In this document: positions 16,501 through 24,609 of the stretch, piece after piece
Numbering within the stretch: the first letter of the stretch is position 1
Layout: the number at the start of each line of letters is the position of its first letter
Program-made: the position numbers and the translations under genes
Assembly: GCA_905212635.1 (NCBI GenBank)
Contig: CAJMFH010000005.1
Coordinates: 1 to 64,000 of the forward strand
Length of the DNA stretch: 64,000 nucleotides
Reading direction: 5' to 3'
DNA from: an uncultured Lachnoclostridium sp.
Lineage (GTDB): Bacteria > Bacillota > Clostridia > Lachnospirales > Lachnospiraceae
Notes under the pieces: model-generated
Seen by the model: the letters and a program-made list of their open reading frames with translations, nothing else
Database searches by the model: none
What the model was told of the DNA's origin: nothing

Positions 16501-17697
16501 TTATTCCAACAGCAGCCAGTCTGCTATATCATAGATTGTAATTCCTTCATAACTATACTTCGCATGCTTCGTCCTGGCAATGATCATTTTCGGATAAGCA
16601 TCTCGAATACGAAGAAGCGGCGAGCATTCTCTTTCAAACGTTTCCTCTGCCGAAATATTATCGCTTACCTGAATATAAATTTTTTCACTTCCTCTTTGTG
16701 CGACAAAATCAATCTCTTTCTCGTATAATTTTCCTACATAAACATCATATCCTCGACGCAGCAATTCAAGACAAACCATATTTTCATAAACCCTGCCATA
16801 ATCCATGTTTCGGTTTCCAAGTATTGCATATCGAATTCCCGAATCACACAAATAAAACTTTTCAGAGCTTTCAAGATATTTTTTACCTCGAATATCATAA
16901 CGTTTAATATCGTAAAACACAAATGCATTACATAAATACTTAATATACTTTCCTATCGTAACATGATTGGCCGGGATATCATTTGCTGTCAGCAATTTAC
17001 TGACTTTATTTGGAGACGTCAAATTACTGATATTGTCCATCAAAAACTCACACAATTGCTGTAAGATCAGCGTGTCCGGCAAAGCATATTTCTGCACAAG
17101 ATCTCTGGTCACAATCGTTTCATAAACTTCTTTAATATAATTTATTCTATCTTTTTCCGTGTTATAAGCATAAGATCCAGCCAGACCGCCTTTTGTCGTA
17201 TACTCTTCAAACAACTTTTCTTTGTCCATAATTTCATCAAAATACTGACAATATTCTCGAAAGCTAAATGGAAATACATGTATTTCAATATATCTTCCCG
17301 TAAAAAGAGTTGCCAAGTCCGCACTAAGCAAAAAAGCATTCGCCCCCGTAATATAAATATCATACTTTCCTTTCGCATACAAACTGTTTATCGCCAATTC
17401 AAACTGCGGACACATCTGAACTTCATCCACAAAAAGATAATTTGTTTTTCCCTCTTGAAAATGCTCCTCAACATAAGAATGAAGGGCATAATACTCCTTC
17501 ACATTTTCATAATCCAAATCCATAAAATCAATGAATATAATATTGATATTTTCACAATGGCTTTTCAGATATTGAATATATGCCTGCATCAATTTTGATT
17601 TTCCGGATCGACGTATCCCGGTAATAATTTTGATGTCCGGTGTGCCGTTCAAAGCAATGATTCTGTCCAAATATTTTTTTCTTATAATCGTTTTCAC
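16501..17697 (-). CDS. AAA ATPase with C-terminal DUF4143 (second, different subfamily)
   Basis: 398 residues. Walker A is ITGIRRSGKSKL (about 25-36), the Walker B-like segment YLFVDEVQ, then YITGANAFLLS as sensor. The C-terminal part includes FYLCDSGIRYAIL, RVYENMVCLELLRRGYDVYVG and EIDFVAQ, the usual DUF4143 finish with a nuclease-like fold. It is only distantly similar to the ATPase at 14955-16262. The start is GTG at 17697 with a weak GTGGGG upstream; no better start is visible. Role unknown. Confidence 0.82.
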   Translation of the reverse strand: MKTIIRKKYLDRIIALNGTPDIKIITGIRRSGKSKLMQAYIQYLKSHCENINIIFIDFMDLDYENVKEYYALHSYVEEHFQEGKTNYLFVDEVQMCPQFELAINSLYAKGKYDIYITGANAFLLSADLATLFTGRYIEIHVFPFSFREYCQYFDEIMDKEKLFEEYTTKGGLAGSYAYNTEKDRINYIKEVYETIVTRDLVQKYALPDTLILQQLCEFLMDNISNLTSPNKVSKLLTANDIPANHVTIGKYIKYLCNAFVFYDIKRYDIRGKKYLESSEKFYLCDSGIRYAILGNRNMDYGRVYENMVCLELLRRGYDVYVGKLYEKEIDFVAQRGSEKIYIQVSDNISAEETFERECSPLLRIRDAYPKMIIARTKHAKYSYEGITIYDIADWLLLE

Positions 17698-17782
17698 TTT
17701 TCAGCCCCACTTTCAAGAAATAAATTTTTTTACATTTTCGAAAGCGACTTCTGGCTTGAATTTCTTACATTTTCAAATATTC

Positions 17783-18409
17783 TTAGTACCCCAGTGTATC
17801 GTTTACCAAAATCACATGGATTCTTCCCTCGTGACGGGAATATCTCGTAATCAAAAACTGACAGCATATCGTATCCGGAGACTTACAATCTGCACATTTA
17901 CCGGTCACTTTACATGGTGTTTTCACATCAAACCGCTGTGCATTTGCCGGTGCAGCCACATTTCTGGCGCGCTTCATCGCCTCATCCAGATCGGAGCAGA
18001 TCTTATTCATACCGACGATAAATACAACCTTTTTCGGTCCCTGGGCAATACAGGAAACACGGTTCGAATTTCCATCGATATTTACCATAATTCCGTCATT
18101 GGTCATTGCATTGGCACTCGAAAGAAAAACATCGGCATCATAAGCTGCCATCAGGCTTTCGCGCGGCGTCATATTCGAACGGTCAATATAGTTGTAGTCC
18201 CCTTCTTCCAACGCCTGAATCAGTCCAATCTCGTGTGCGCTCTGGCAGCCGCCCATCGCCACAGTGCTTCCTTTTCCAATTACTTCCAGTGCCTTTTTCA
18301 CTGCTTCTTCTTTGTCCACAGCATAATAACCTGTCATATTTCTGGACTCTAATCCTTTGATCACCGTCTGCGCCAAAATCTCATTTCTTTTTCTCATATT
18401 TTCGTTCAT
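17783..18409 (-). CDS. LUD-domain protein (LutC/YkgG-like)
   Basis: 208 residues, one LUD domain (lactate-utilisation, DUF162). Family segments include GSTVAMGGCQSAHEIGL, ADVFLSSANAMTNDG, GPKKVVFIVG and NVAAPANAQRF, followed by a cysteine-rich tail CADCKSPDTICC. No LutA or LutB partner is present, so a lactate role cannot be assumed. AGGAGG precedes the ATG. The leader TATCAGGAGGATACG recurs at 19203-19216. Confidence 0.85.
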   Translation of the reverse strand: MNENMRKRNEILAQTVIKGLESRNMTGYYAVDKEEAVKKALEVIGKGSTVAMGGCQSAHEIGLIQALEEGDYNYIDRSNMTPRESLMAAYDADVFLSSANAMTNDGIMVNIDGNSNRVSCIAQGPKKVVFIVGMNKICSDLDEAMKRARNVAAPANAQRFDVKTPCKVTGKCADCKSPDTICCQFLITRYSRHEGRIHVILVNDTLGY

Positions 18410-18445
18410 TTTCGTATCCTCCTGATAAAAAATTTTATTTCTTTA

Positions 18446-19099
18446 TTATGCTTTTGCAAATAAATTTTCCGGGTCACGCCCCTTTTCTCCATTTTTCAAT
18501 GCATTTACCTCTGAAATACAGAACCTGACACATTTCTTTATATATTGTTCAATAACATCCCATGTATATATATCCAAATCCTCTTTATCACACGGGATTG
18601 CGTCAAACCACTGTTTGAAATTGTTCTCTCCAATAAGCAGTTTTTTCGCAGAAATTTCATCAATTGGAATTTCTATTTCTGTAAAATCTGTTCTTTTCAA
18701 ATGAAACTCGTTAATCAGGAGATAATTTAGCCGGTCATAATCCCGATATCCTCTTTGATACGCCAATTTCTTTTCTTCCCCCTGATAACACCGAACATAC
18801 TTATCCGCCATCTCATGAAACCAAATGGCATCCTGTAACAAATGACAATAATACCCTAATACAAAATCATTGGCAAAGATCTGTTTTTTGTATTTATCTG
18901 TAAATTTTTTCCAATTGATTCCTTTTCTCATTTTATCTTTGGATTTCTCCCCAAAATGAGCTGTATCATACGTTCCATCTTCATGAGAAGAGGCATCCGG
19001 TCCCAGCGCAGCGCCCAATAAAAACGATGCTGCATTTTGCACCTTCAACTCATTCAGCAGTAAATTTGAAATTGTATAATGAAGCATTGCCGAAGCCAA
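18446..19099 (-). CDS. Zinc-dependent phospholipase C-like protein
   Basis: 217 residues. The pattern of an N-terminal ASAMLHYTIS, then LLGAALGPDAS, DTAHFGE, GYYCHLLQDAIWF and DYDRLNYLL resembles zinc-dependent phospholipase C/nuclease-fold proteins, with His and Asp residues suited to metal binding. No signal peptide, so it is probably cytoplasmic and may not be a lipase. The likely start is TTG at 19099, 6-7 bases after AGGAGGG; the ATG at 19105 is only one base from that site. With TTG the protein begins M-A-S-A-M. Confidence 0.6.
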   Translation of the reverse strand: MASAMLHYTISNLLLNELKVQNAASFLLGAALGPDASSHEDGTYDTAHFGEKSKDKMRKGINWKKFTDKYKKQIFANDFVLGYYCHLLQDAIWFHEMADKYVRCYQGEEKKLAYQRGYRDYDRLNYLLINEFHLKRTDFTEIEIPIDEISAKKLLIGENNFKQWFDAIPCDKEDLDIYTWDVIEQYIKKCVRFCISEVNALKNGEKGRDPENLFAKA

Positions 19100-19176
19100 T
19101 GTCATCCCTCCTGTTCTTCTCTATCCGCAGTTTGTCAGCTTAGTTCCAACGTGGTATATCTTTCTAATAAACTATT

Positions 19177-19216
19177 TTATTCTTCCGCTCTCAATTACGA
19201 CGCCGTATCCTCCTGA
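19177..19216 (-). pseudogene. Fossil of a GNAT-like gene joined to a duplicated leader
   Basis: On the minus strand an AGGAGGATACG leader, as upstream of the LUD gene at 18409, runs into GGCGTCGTAATTG and then TTG AGA GCG GAA GAA TAA (19194-19177). The last codons give RAEE-stop, the exact end of the GNAT protein at 20403-20978. GGCGTCGTAAAT also occurs inside that GNAT gene (about 20734-20745). It looks like the two ends of a deleted duplicate. The pieces are short, so part of the match could be chance. Confidence 0.4.
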
Positions 19217-19227
19217 TAAAAAAATTT

Positions 19228-20286
19228 CTAGTCTGTTTTTTTCATATACATAGTTTTACGTCCTGCACCAGTTCTAATAATAGCACCTTCTTCAACAAGT
19301 TTTTTTAATGCGGCTTCTATTGACGAACTTCCAAGACTTGGACATGATACTAACGCATCTTTTTTAGAAAACCTACCAATAGTACCATCTGTGTATGCCT
19401 TAACGATATCATATGCAGTACTTTTTTTACCACTTTTTTCGGTTAACATAATTCTTTTTTCCAAATCTCTGTAACAAGATAATACAATACCAAGCATATA
19501 CTTTATAAATGGCTTAGGAGCATTTTCTCCCTCATACCAATTTGGGTCCGCTTTCTGTAAAGCTGCATAATAAGCTTCCTTTGTATCTGCAATAGCTTTT
19601 TCCATACTAATATACTGTCCAACAAAATAACCACTTCTGTACATAAGTAATAGCGTTATCAGTCTGCTCATTCTTCCATTGCCATCATTAAAAGGATGGA
19701 TACACAAAAAATCCAAAATAAAATTCGGTATTAAAATAAGTGGATCCACAATTTTCTCATCAATTGCTTTCTCAAACTCATTACAAAGACGTTCTACTGC
19801 ATCAGGAGTCTCATACGGTTCAAGCGGCTTAAATAAAACTATCTTTTCTCCGCTTTCCAATACCATATCAATCTCATTCGGATTATTCTTATACTTACCT
19901 GCATAAGAAAACGCAGTATATTTTAACAGTTCTCCATGAAGCTGTAAAATATAATTGCTTCGAATGGGAATTGCGTCATAACTTTCATGAACAATATTAA
20001 GCACATTGCGATAACCAAGAATTTCCTCCTCATCTCTATTTCTTGGTGTTGTTTTATCTTCCACCAATTGTTTTAATCTGGCATTTGTCGTAACAATACC
20101 TTCAATTTCATTTGAACTTTCCGTACTTTGAATCTTAGCGATTTCAATTAACCGCTTCAATTCAACTGGTTTCTGTTGCATATACAATTCCTGTTTGCCT
20201 TTATATTCATGAATCTGAGCAACATATGTCAAGATCTCATTATCCCAGGTTCTGTCTTTTAGTTTGGAATAGTCAAACTCTTTCAT
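19228..20286 (-). CDS. fic: Fic-domain AMPylator with N-terminal inhibitory helix and C-terminal winged helix
   Basis: 352 residues. The active-site motif HPFNDGNGRMSR is intact near residues 196-207, so the protein should transfer AMP (or another NMP) to a target hydroxyl. SSNEIEG near residue 58 is the [S/T]xxxE[G/N] inhibitory helix of class II Fic proteins; its glutamate would hold the enzyme off. The last about 70 residues (GRFSKKDALVSC, SSIEAALKKLVEEGAI) look like a winged helix-turn-helix. ATG at 20286 is chosen by AAGGAG spacing. The upstream inverted repeats suggest autoregulation. Confidence 0.9.
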   Translation of the reverse strand: MKEFDYSKLKDRTWDNEILTYVAQIHEYKGKQELYMQQKPVELKRLIEIAKIQSTESSNEIEGIVTTNARLKQLVEDKTTPRNRDEEEILGYRNVLNIVHESYDAIPIRSNYILQLHGELLKYTAFSYAGKYKNNPNEIDMVLESGEKIVLFKPLEPYETPDAVERLCNEFEKAIDEKIVDPLILIPNFILDFLCIHPFNDGNGRMSRLITLLLMYRSGYFVGQYISMEKAIADTKEAYYAALQKADPNWYEGENAPKPFIKYMLGIVLSCYRDLEKRIMLTEKSGKKSTAYDIVKAYTDGTIGRFSKKDALVSCPSLGSSSIEAALKKLVEEGAIIRTGAGRKTMYMKKTD

Positions 20287-20296
20287 CTCCTTCTCC

Positions 20297-20347
20297 TTTC
20301 TCCCAGATATCATTTCTTTCTCCCAAAAGCAATGCATTTTTGGGAGA
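20297..20347. promoter_or_regulatory. Operator-like inverted and direct repeats upstream of fic
   Basis: TCTCCCAAAA (20319-20328) is matched exactly by TTTTGGGAGA (20338-20347) with a 9-base spacer. A third half-site TTTCTCCCA occurs at 20297-20305, 20 bases from the equivalent bases at 20317-20325. They fill the transcribed leader between the promoter and the fic start codon. Confidence 0.6.
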
Positions 20348-20365
20348 ATCTTCCCTTTTCCTAAA

Positions 20366-20393
20366 ATATTACCACATTTTAAGGGAAAGTCAA
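20366..20393 (-). promoter_or_regulatory. SigA-type promoter of fic
   Basis: Minus strand: -35 TTGACT (20393-20388), 16-base spacer, -10 TAATAT (20371-20366). It lies between the GNAT stop at 20403 and the fic start at 20286. Confidence 0.65.
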
Positions 20394-20402
20394 TCAAATT
20401 CT

Positions 20403-20978
20403 TTATTCTTCCGCTCTCGCTAAAAAGAATCCAAGATTCACTCTGACTTCCCTTCTGGCAATATCTTCATTTGAATAACAGCAGGTATCAAAACCGATCA
20501 ATTCAAATCCCTGATGAAGATAAAAACCGATCGCATTTGTGTTGCACGACTGCGTTTCTAGAATGACCGCACGGCGTTTCTGCCTTACAGCGACTTCTTT
20601 CGCTTTATCCATCAATCTTTTTCCGACACCTTTTCTGCGAAGTTCTTCGGACACCCAGAGTTCCGTAACTACAAGTCGATTCGACCATTCTTCCGGGCAC
20701 ACTTCAATACAAGCCAGCATCTCTCCGTTCTCATTTACGACGCCATATGCCTCCGCATTTTCCCAGTGTTCCTGATATAGTGAATCCGGAAAATCATATT
20801 CTTCCGGTTTATGAACGATCTCCGATTCAGCCGGCTTTCTAATCATAGAAATCCGGCAGCCACTATTATCAAATGGATCAATTTCAAAATCATAATAACT
20901 GTCGCTTCGGATTATCATTGGTATTATCGTGCCTTTCCATTTGTCTTTTGAAAGGGCAATGATTTCATATTTGTCCAT
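20403..20978 (-). CDS. GNAT-family N-acetyltransferase
   Basis: 191 residues. The acetyl-CoA fold lies in the C-terminal part: VTELWVSEELRRKGVGKRLM contains the pyrophosphate-binding R-x-x-G-x-G/A loop, followed by LETQSCNTNAIGFYLHQGF. The N-terminal 60 residues are variable and would set the substrate, which is unknown. The start at 20978 has AGGAGGAG upstream; a longer in-frame extension lacks a site. A TATAAT -10 lies upstream. A terminator at 21047-21085 separates it from the phosphatase gene. Confidence 0.85.
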   Translation of the reverse strand: MDKYEIIALSKDKWKGTIIPMIIRSDSYYDFEIDPFDNSGCRISMIRKPAESEIVHKPEEYDFPDSLYQEHWENAEAYGVVNENGEMLACIEVCPEEWSNRLVVTELWVSEELRRKGVGKRLMDKAKEVAVRQKRRAVILETQSCNTNAIGFYLHQGFELIGFDTCCYSNEDIARREVRVNLGFFLARAEE

Positions 20979-21046
20979 GTAAACTCTCCTCCTGTAATTT
21001 ATTATAGTCATTCCTATGCAATGAAACTGTTCGTAATATTTTTAGG

Positions 21047-21085
21047 AAATTCCAACTTTTTTATTTCTACAAATTGGAATTTTTT
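21047..21085 (-). terminator. Hairpin between histidine phosphatase and GNAT genes
   Basis: AAATTCCAA (21047-21055) pairs perfectly with TTGGAATTT (21074-21082). The T-run is strongest on the plus side (21080-21085), but on the minus strand the stem directly follows the stop of the phosphatase gene and ends in TTT plus an A/T-rich stretch. It probably stops the phosphatase transcript. Confidence 0.5.
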
Positions 21086-21698
21086 AGTTTACTGCGGATA
21101 GCAAGAAATCGATTTTGTTTTCAACTTCAAATTTCATTGTGTCCATATCTAAAACATGGACACTGCAATTCGCTACCTTATAAATATGACTTTGGTTGTT
21201 CCATTCTATTCCGTTTACCAGATGGTAAATAATATTGATTACTCCGCCGTGAGTTACTATCAAAATATTATCATTCGTATTTTTGCTTTTTTCAACAAAT
21301 TCATCAAACCAGCTTCTAATTCGCGCAAAGAAATCACTGGGGCTTTCTCCATTTGGGTATGCTTCATCCATTTTTAATGAACTAAAAAAGAGGCCAGGAT
21401 ACTGCTTAAGAGCTTCCTCATTAAGCATACCTGCTAAATCGCCATTATTCATTTCTCTCAGGCGATACTCTTGTTGGATTGGTAAGCCTAATTCAGCAGA
21501 TATAAAACGAGCAGTGGATATGGTTCTTGGTAAATCACTTGCAATAATCCGCTGAATGTGATATTCCTGACTGTTTTCTTTCATGTGATTGGCCAATTGC
21601 TTTGCTTGTTCAATCCCTTCTGGGATTAAGTCTATTTTACTCCATCCGCCACGGTATTTATTGTCATCTTTTCCATGCCTGACAAAAATGACTTTCAT
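21084..21698 (-). CDS. Histidine phosphatase superfamily protein (phosphoglycerate-mutase-like)
   Basis: 204 residues. The catalytic RHG motif is at the N-terminus (VIFVRHGKDD), with IASDLPRTISTA, RLREMNNGDLAG and the second histidine in ILIVTHGGVIN, the standard layout of the branch-1 histidine phosphatases. Substrate unknown; cobalamin- and sugar-phosphate phosphatases share this signature. The start at 21698 has GGAGG upstream. Confidence 0.85.
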   Translation of the reverse strand: MKVIFVRHGKDDNKYRGGWSKIDLIPEGIEQAKQLANHMKENSQEYHIQRIIASDLPRTISTARFISAELGLPIQQEYRLREMNNGDLAGMLNEEALKQYPGLFFSSLKMDEAYPNGESPSDFFARIRSWFDEFVEKSKNTNDNILIVTHGGVINIIYHLVNGIEWNNQSHIYKVANCSVHVLDMDTMKFEVENKIDFLLSAVN

Positions 21699-21798
21699 GA
21701 TAAGGTCCTCCACAAATTCCGATTTGTTTAATTTTCAAAAACGGAATCCTTTCTATTCCACTGTTTTTTATCACCATACTATTGCTTCCGTATTAAAA

Positions 21799-21978
21799 TT
21801 ATCTATAATATCTTCTTATACGACAATCTCCGCTATCATTAAACTCCTTTATCTCATATCGCACCGGACCGTCCTCATATATTTGAGCATAGAGTAAACT
21901 CAGCTTTTCTGTCCTTCCGCAAACTTCAGTCCACTCATCGGATAAATCAATTTCAAAATTTGCCAACTGCAGTCTCAC
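21799..21978 (-). CDS. Small hypothetical protein coupled to the pyrophosphatase gene
   Basis: 59 residues, acidic and without a membrane segment. A GTG at 21978-21976 overlaps the TGA stop of the upstream gene by 4 bases (GTGA), and the frame stays open for 177 bases. No clear ribosome binding site apart from coupling. I recognise no family. The same frame also extends upstream inside the pyrophosphatase gene, where it is only a shadow. Confidence 0.35.
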   Translation of the reverse strand: MRLQLANFEIDLSDEWTEVCGRTEKLSLLYAQIYEDGPVRYEIKEFNDSGDCRIRRYYR

Positions 21979-22298
21979 ATTCTGATTTCCGTGTCGAAGT
22001 ACTGCTCCTGAAAATAAGTTTTCTCCCTGATTTCTTCCTTTGTAAATGTCATTCCTTTCGGGGCTACAACCCATTTTTCTTCAACGTCATCGTATCTATG
22101 AATAATCGCAATTATTATCCCTGTATATTCCTGAACCGGTTCATCCAATCCTAACAAATAAGCATCTTGTTCTTCTCCATCAGGCGCAATCATCCCTTCT
22201 ATGTATCCATAGTTAATCGGATAATATATATCTTTATGCTTAGGATGATAACTTCCCATCGGTCTATCTACTTTTACCGTTACGATATTGCCAATCAT
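21975..22298 (-). CDS. Inorganic pyrophosphatase-like protein, short form
   Basis: 107 residues. Contains YYPINYGYIEG, DGEEQDAYLLGLDEPV and IIAIIHRYDDVEEKWVV, which parallel the YPxNYGY and DGDPxDxL motifs of family I soluble pyrophosphatases, with Glu replacing some of the usual Asp residues. It is much shorter than the about 175-residue housekeeping enzyme, as in a known Firmicute subgroup. Activity on pyrophosphate is therefore inferred, not certain. The ATG at 22298 has GAGAGGAGC upstream. Confidence 0.7.
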   Translation of the reverse strand: MIGNIVTVKVDRPMGSYHPKHKDIYYPINYGYIEGMIAPDGEEQDAYLLGLDEPVQEYTGIIIAIIHRYDDVEEKWVVAPKGMTFTKEEIREKTYFQEQYFDTEIRM

Positions 22299-22317
22299 AC
22301 GCTGCTCCTCTCAAAAT

Positions 22318-22995
22318 TCACTTTTCAAATATTAAATTCATATTAGAGTGTCTTTCTAAAGAATGCTTGTCCTTTTCAATAAATCTCCAAGTTTCCTTAT
22401 ATGTACCTGGAACAGCTACTGCTTCATCCGATATAAAACTAATAAAATCATTTACCTTACCTTCATATCTTTCAGCAAAATCATCCGACATTTCTTCTTT
22501 CTCATCATCTGAAAAATTCTTCAGTACGCCATATAACACATGTTCCAAATTACATGAATTAAAATACAAGCGGTATCCTATATTATGAATTTTACCGGTT
22601 GAATAAAGCTTAAATAAGATTTCCGACTTATGTTTATTTCTGCGCTCTATTGCTTCAACAGCTGCTCCTTCCATATGATCTTCATAATATTGAATTCCCT
22701 CAACATCCGCCTCCACCACACAATCTTTTGCAAACACTCCATCTGTATCAGCAATATGAAGCACCTTTATAAAGTCATCCCAATGATATCCATACTTCGA
22801 CTTTATGCCATCTATGAGATCATCTATCTTTCTAATAACATTATCAACCGTAGTAAATTCATTTGATGTAATATCTCCATGTACTACAGCAAATTGCACC
22901 TCTTCGGAAGAAAAAAACTCTTTTAAAATTCCACCGATAGCATTTTCATCACTTGGCCCTTCTACAATCACCGCAATAACTTTTTTCTCACTCAT
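22318..22995 (-). CDS. TOPRIM-domain protein, partner of the upstream AAA ATPase
   Basis: 225 residues. The TOPRIM pattern is visible: Glu12 in VIVEGPSDEN and the DxD pair Asp83/Asp85 in LHIADTDGVF. This metal site cuts or nicks nucleic acid in OLD-type, RloB and AriB proteins. The rest is helical with CNLEHVLY. The ATG at 22995 overlaps the ATPase stop by 8 bases, so the two are made together. The pair resembles two-gene ATPase/TOPRIM anti-phage modules (RloAB, PARIS, Gabija-like), but the subtype cannot be set by eye. Confidence 0.75.
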   Translation of the reverse strand: MSEKKVIAVIVEGPSDENAIGGILKEFFSSEEVQFAVVHGDITSNEFTTVDNVIRKIDDLIDGIKSKYGYHWDDFIKVLHIADTDGVFAKDCVVEADVEGIQYYEDHMEGAAVEAIERRNKHKSEILFKLYSTGKIHNIGYRLYFNSCNLEHVLYGVLKNFSDDEKEEMSDDFAERYEGKVNDFISFISDEAVAVPGTYKETWRFIEKDKHSLERHSNMNLIFEK

Positions 22996-24382
22996 CAGAA
23001 AGGCTCCTTCCTGCTTTACGAAATGCTCGCGCAATCTTTAAACTATCCGTCGCTTCATAAATCGCCTCATCCTGTCCCCCCAGAGTAATGCTTCTGATAT
23101 ACATGCTGCGAAGATTGTTATTCTCCTTCACTCTCTTCATATGGATATAGCGATTTTCCGGATTAACAGTTGAAAACATAATACTGCTCTTATCAAGCAT
23201 CTCAAGAGCTCGTAAGTTATGAGATGTAAAAATCAGCTGTCCCTTAGCACTCTTTTGAAAAATATCAAGCAGTTCTCCAAGCATATATTCAAAAATTCCT
23301 GCATCTAATTCATCAATCACAAGACAAATTGATGGATTTCCAAATGCCTGAATAAGCACATTCAAGATAGAAATAATCTTAATAATTCCCTCTGATTCCA
23401 TACGAATAGGAATCGGATTTTCCCCTTCACGCACAGACATCAGCTCTACCTTCCATCCCTCTTCGCCAGAATCCAGTGCCTGTTTCCCATAATCTTTCAC
23501 ATCAATCATCATTCCTGGAATGATTGTATATAATACAGTATTTATTTGTTTAATAATTACATCCAAAATTTCCTTTGTTTCAACATCTAATACAACCGGT
23601 TCAGTCAAAGGTATCGCAAAATCTCCCTTTGCACCAACCTTATTATTTTCTATACGAAAAGCCATTGGTAAAAGAAAATTTGCTGTGATCATTCCTGAAT
23701 GAGTGTTTCTAATAACAAATAAATCCTTAAAAGAAAACTCAAATAATGCTTTGATTACATTAGAATAATTTTTAAATTTATCCTCAACTTTTTGACAGAA
23801 AATTTCTCTACTGCTCTCTCCAAAAATAAAAGAACAATTACTTTTCTCTGCCATTTTTCTGGCCACGATTAAATCTGTTCTTCTCTCTTTATCCTTACCA
23901 ATTAACTCATCAAGTCTCTTTTGTGGTTTAAAAATACTCTCCGACTCGCAGCGTATATAATCCATGAAAATATTCTTATTTGTTCTCTTTCCATTCTGGT
24001 TAATTGCACAATTCAAAAACTCTCTCTCTATTACAACATCACCATCTATTTTTTTCAACTCAATATTGTATCCAACCTCATATATTTTTTCCTTACCAAA
24101 TATCTTAAATTCAGCATTCATATGAGCCGCATCATCGTCCACTCCAATATAATCACTTATACTCTGATCAATGGTCTCACCAATCATTATCTGCTGGAGA
24201 AAATATAAACCATCTACTACAGCCGTTTTTCCCGATCCATTCTGTCCATAGATACCAAGAATCTCTGCACCTCCAACATTAAGTAATTTTTCATTAGCCA
24301 TAGGCATAAAAACAGTACCTTTTTTAACATTTTTGATATTTTGCAATGTCAATGAAGACAAACGAACAATAAATTCTCCCAT
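22988..24382 (-). CDS. AAA (AAA_15/21-type) ATPase
   Basis: 464 residues. Walker A GIYGQNGSGKT (about 43-53) and Walker B CLVIDELDAGI (about 353), followed by GQLIFTSHNLRALEM as the H-loop. This is the ABC/SMC-like ATPase layout of OLD and RloA families, without a TOPRIM of its own; that domain is supplied by the next gene. RMESEGIIKII occupies the signature-motif region. ATG at 24382 has GGAGGTG upstream and a good promoter at 24418-24446. The genes form a stand-alone two-gene operon. Confidence 0.85.
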   Translation of the reverse strand: MGEFIVRLSSLTLQNIKNVKKGTVFMPMANEKLLNVGGAEILGIYGQNGSGKTAVVDGLYFLQQIMIGETIDQSISDYIGVDDDAAHMNAEFKIFGKEKIYEVGYNIELKKIDGDVVIEREFLNCAINQNGKRTNKNIFMDYIRCESESIFKPQKRLDELIGKDKERRTDLIVARKMAEKSNCSFIFGESSREIFCQKVEDKFKNYSNVIKALFEFSFKDLFVIRNTHSGMITANFLLPMAFRIENNKVGAKGDFAIPLTEPVVLDVETKEILDVIIKQINTVLYTIIPGMMIDVKDYGKQALDSGEEGWKVELMSVREGENPIPIRMESEGIIKIISILNVLIQAFGNPSICLVIDELDAGIFEYMLGELLDIFQKSAKGQLIFTSHNLRALEMLDKSSIMFSTVNPENRYIHMKRVKENNNLRSMYIRSITLGGQDEAIYEATDSLKIARAFRKAGRSLSDE

Positions 24383-24417
24383 TTTGTCACCTCCACAATT
24401 CGTCTTTGTACAAAACT

Positions 24418-24446
24418 ATAATAACATATTCTCCATTTTTAGTCAA
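24418..24446 (-). promoter_or_regulatory. SigA-type promoter of the ATPase/TOPRIM operon
   Basis: Minus strand: -35 TTGACT (24446-24441), 17-base spacer, -10 TATTAT (24423-24418), 36 bases ahead of the start codon at 24382. Confidence 0.7.
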
Positions 24447-24499
24447 TGTATTCTCTATCTTGATACATTTTGTTCCTTTTTTCAAATTTCGATATTGTT

Positions 24500-24580
24500 T
24501 TACACCGCTATATTCTTTTTCTGTTCATTTGAATCTTCACAAGAATTACATGGTTTGTCATATATCAAACCTCCGCACAT
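24500..24580 (-). CDS. Possible 26-residue cysteine-containing peptide
   Basis: An ATG at 24580, about 8 bases after GGA, opens a 26-codon frame with MCGGLIYDKPCNSCED and an acidic/basic tail ending at 24500. CxG and CNSC could bind zinc. It lies downstream of the small TM protein gene in otherwise empty DNA. Other overlapping frames with start codons exist, so this is a weak call. Confidence 0.2.
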   Translation of the reverse strand: MCGGLIYDKPCNSCEDSNEQKKNIAV

Positions 24581-24609
24581 TCCATTTTTCCAACTAACAC
24601 AAATAAAAA

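Noticed and set aside
17783..18409. Lactate utilisation operon lutABC
   Set aside because: Only one LUD-domain gene is present, with no LutA or LutB partner.
21979..22074. N-terminal extension of the small protein at 21799-21978
   Set aside because: This stretch is an alternate frame inside the pyrophosphatase-like gene; only the part after the GTGA overlap can be an independent gene.
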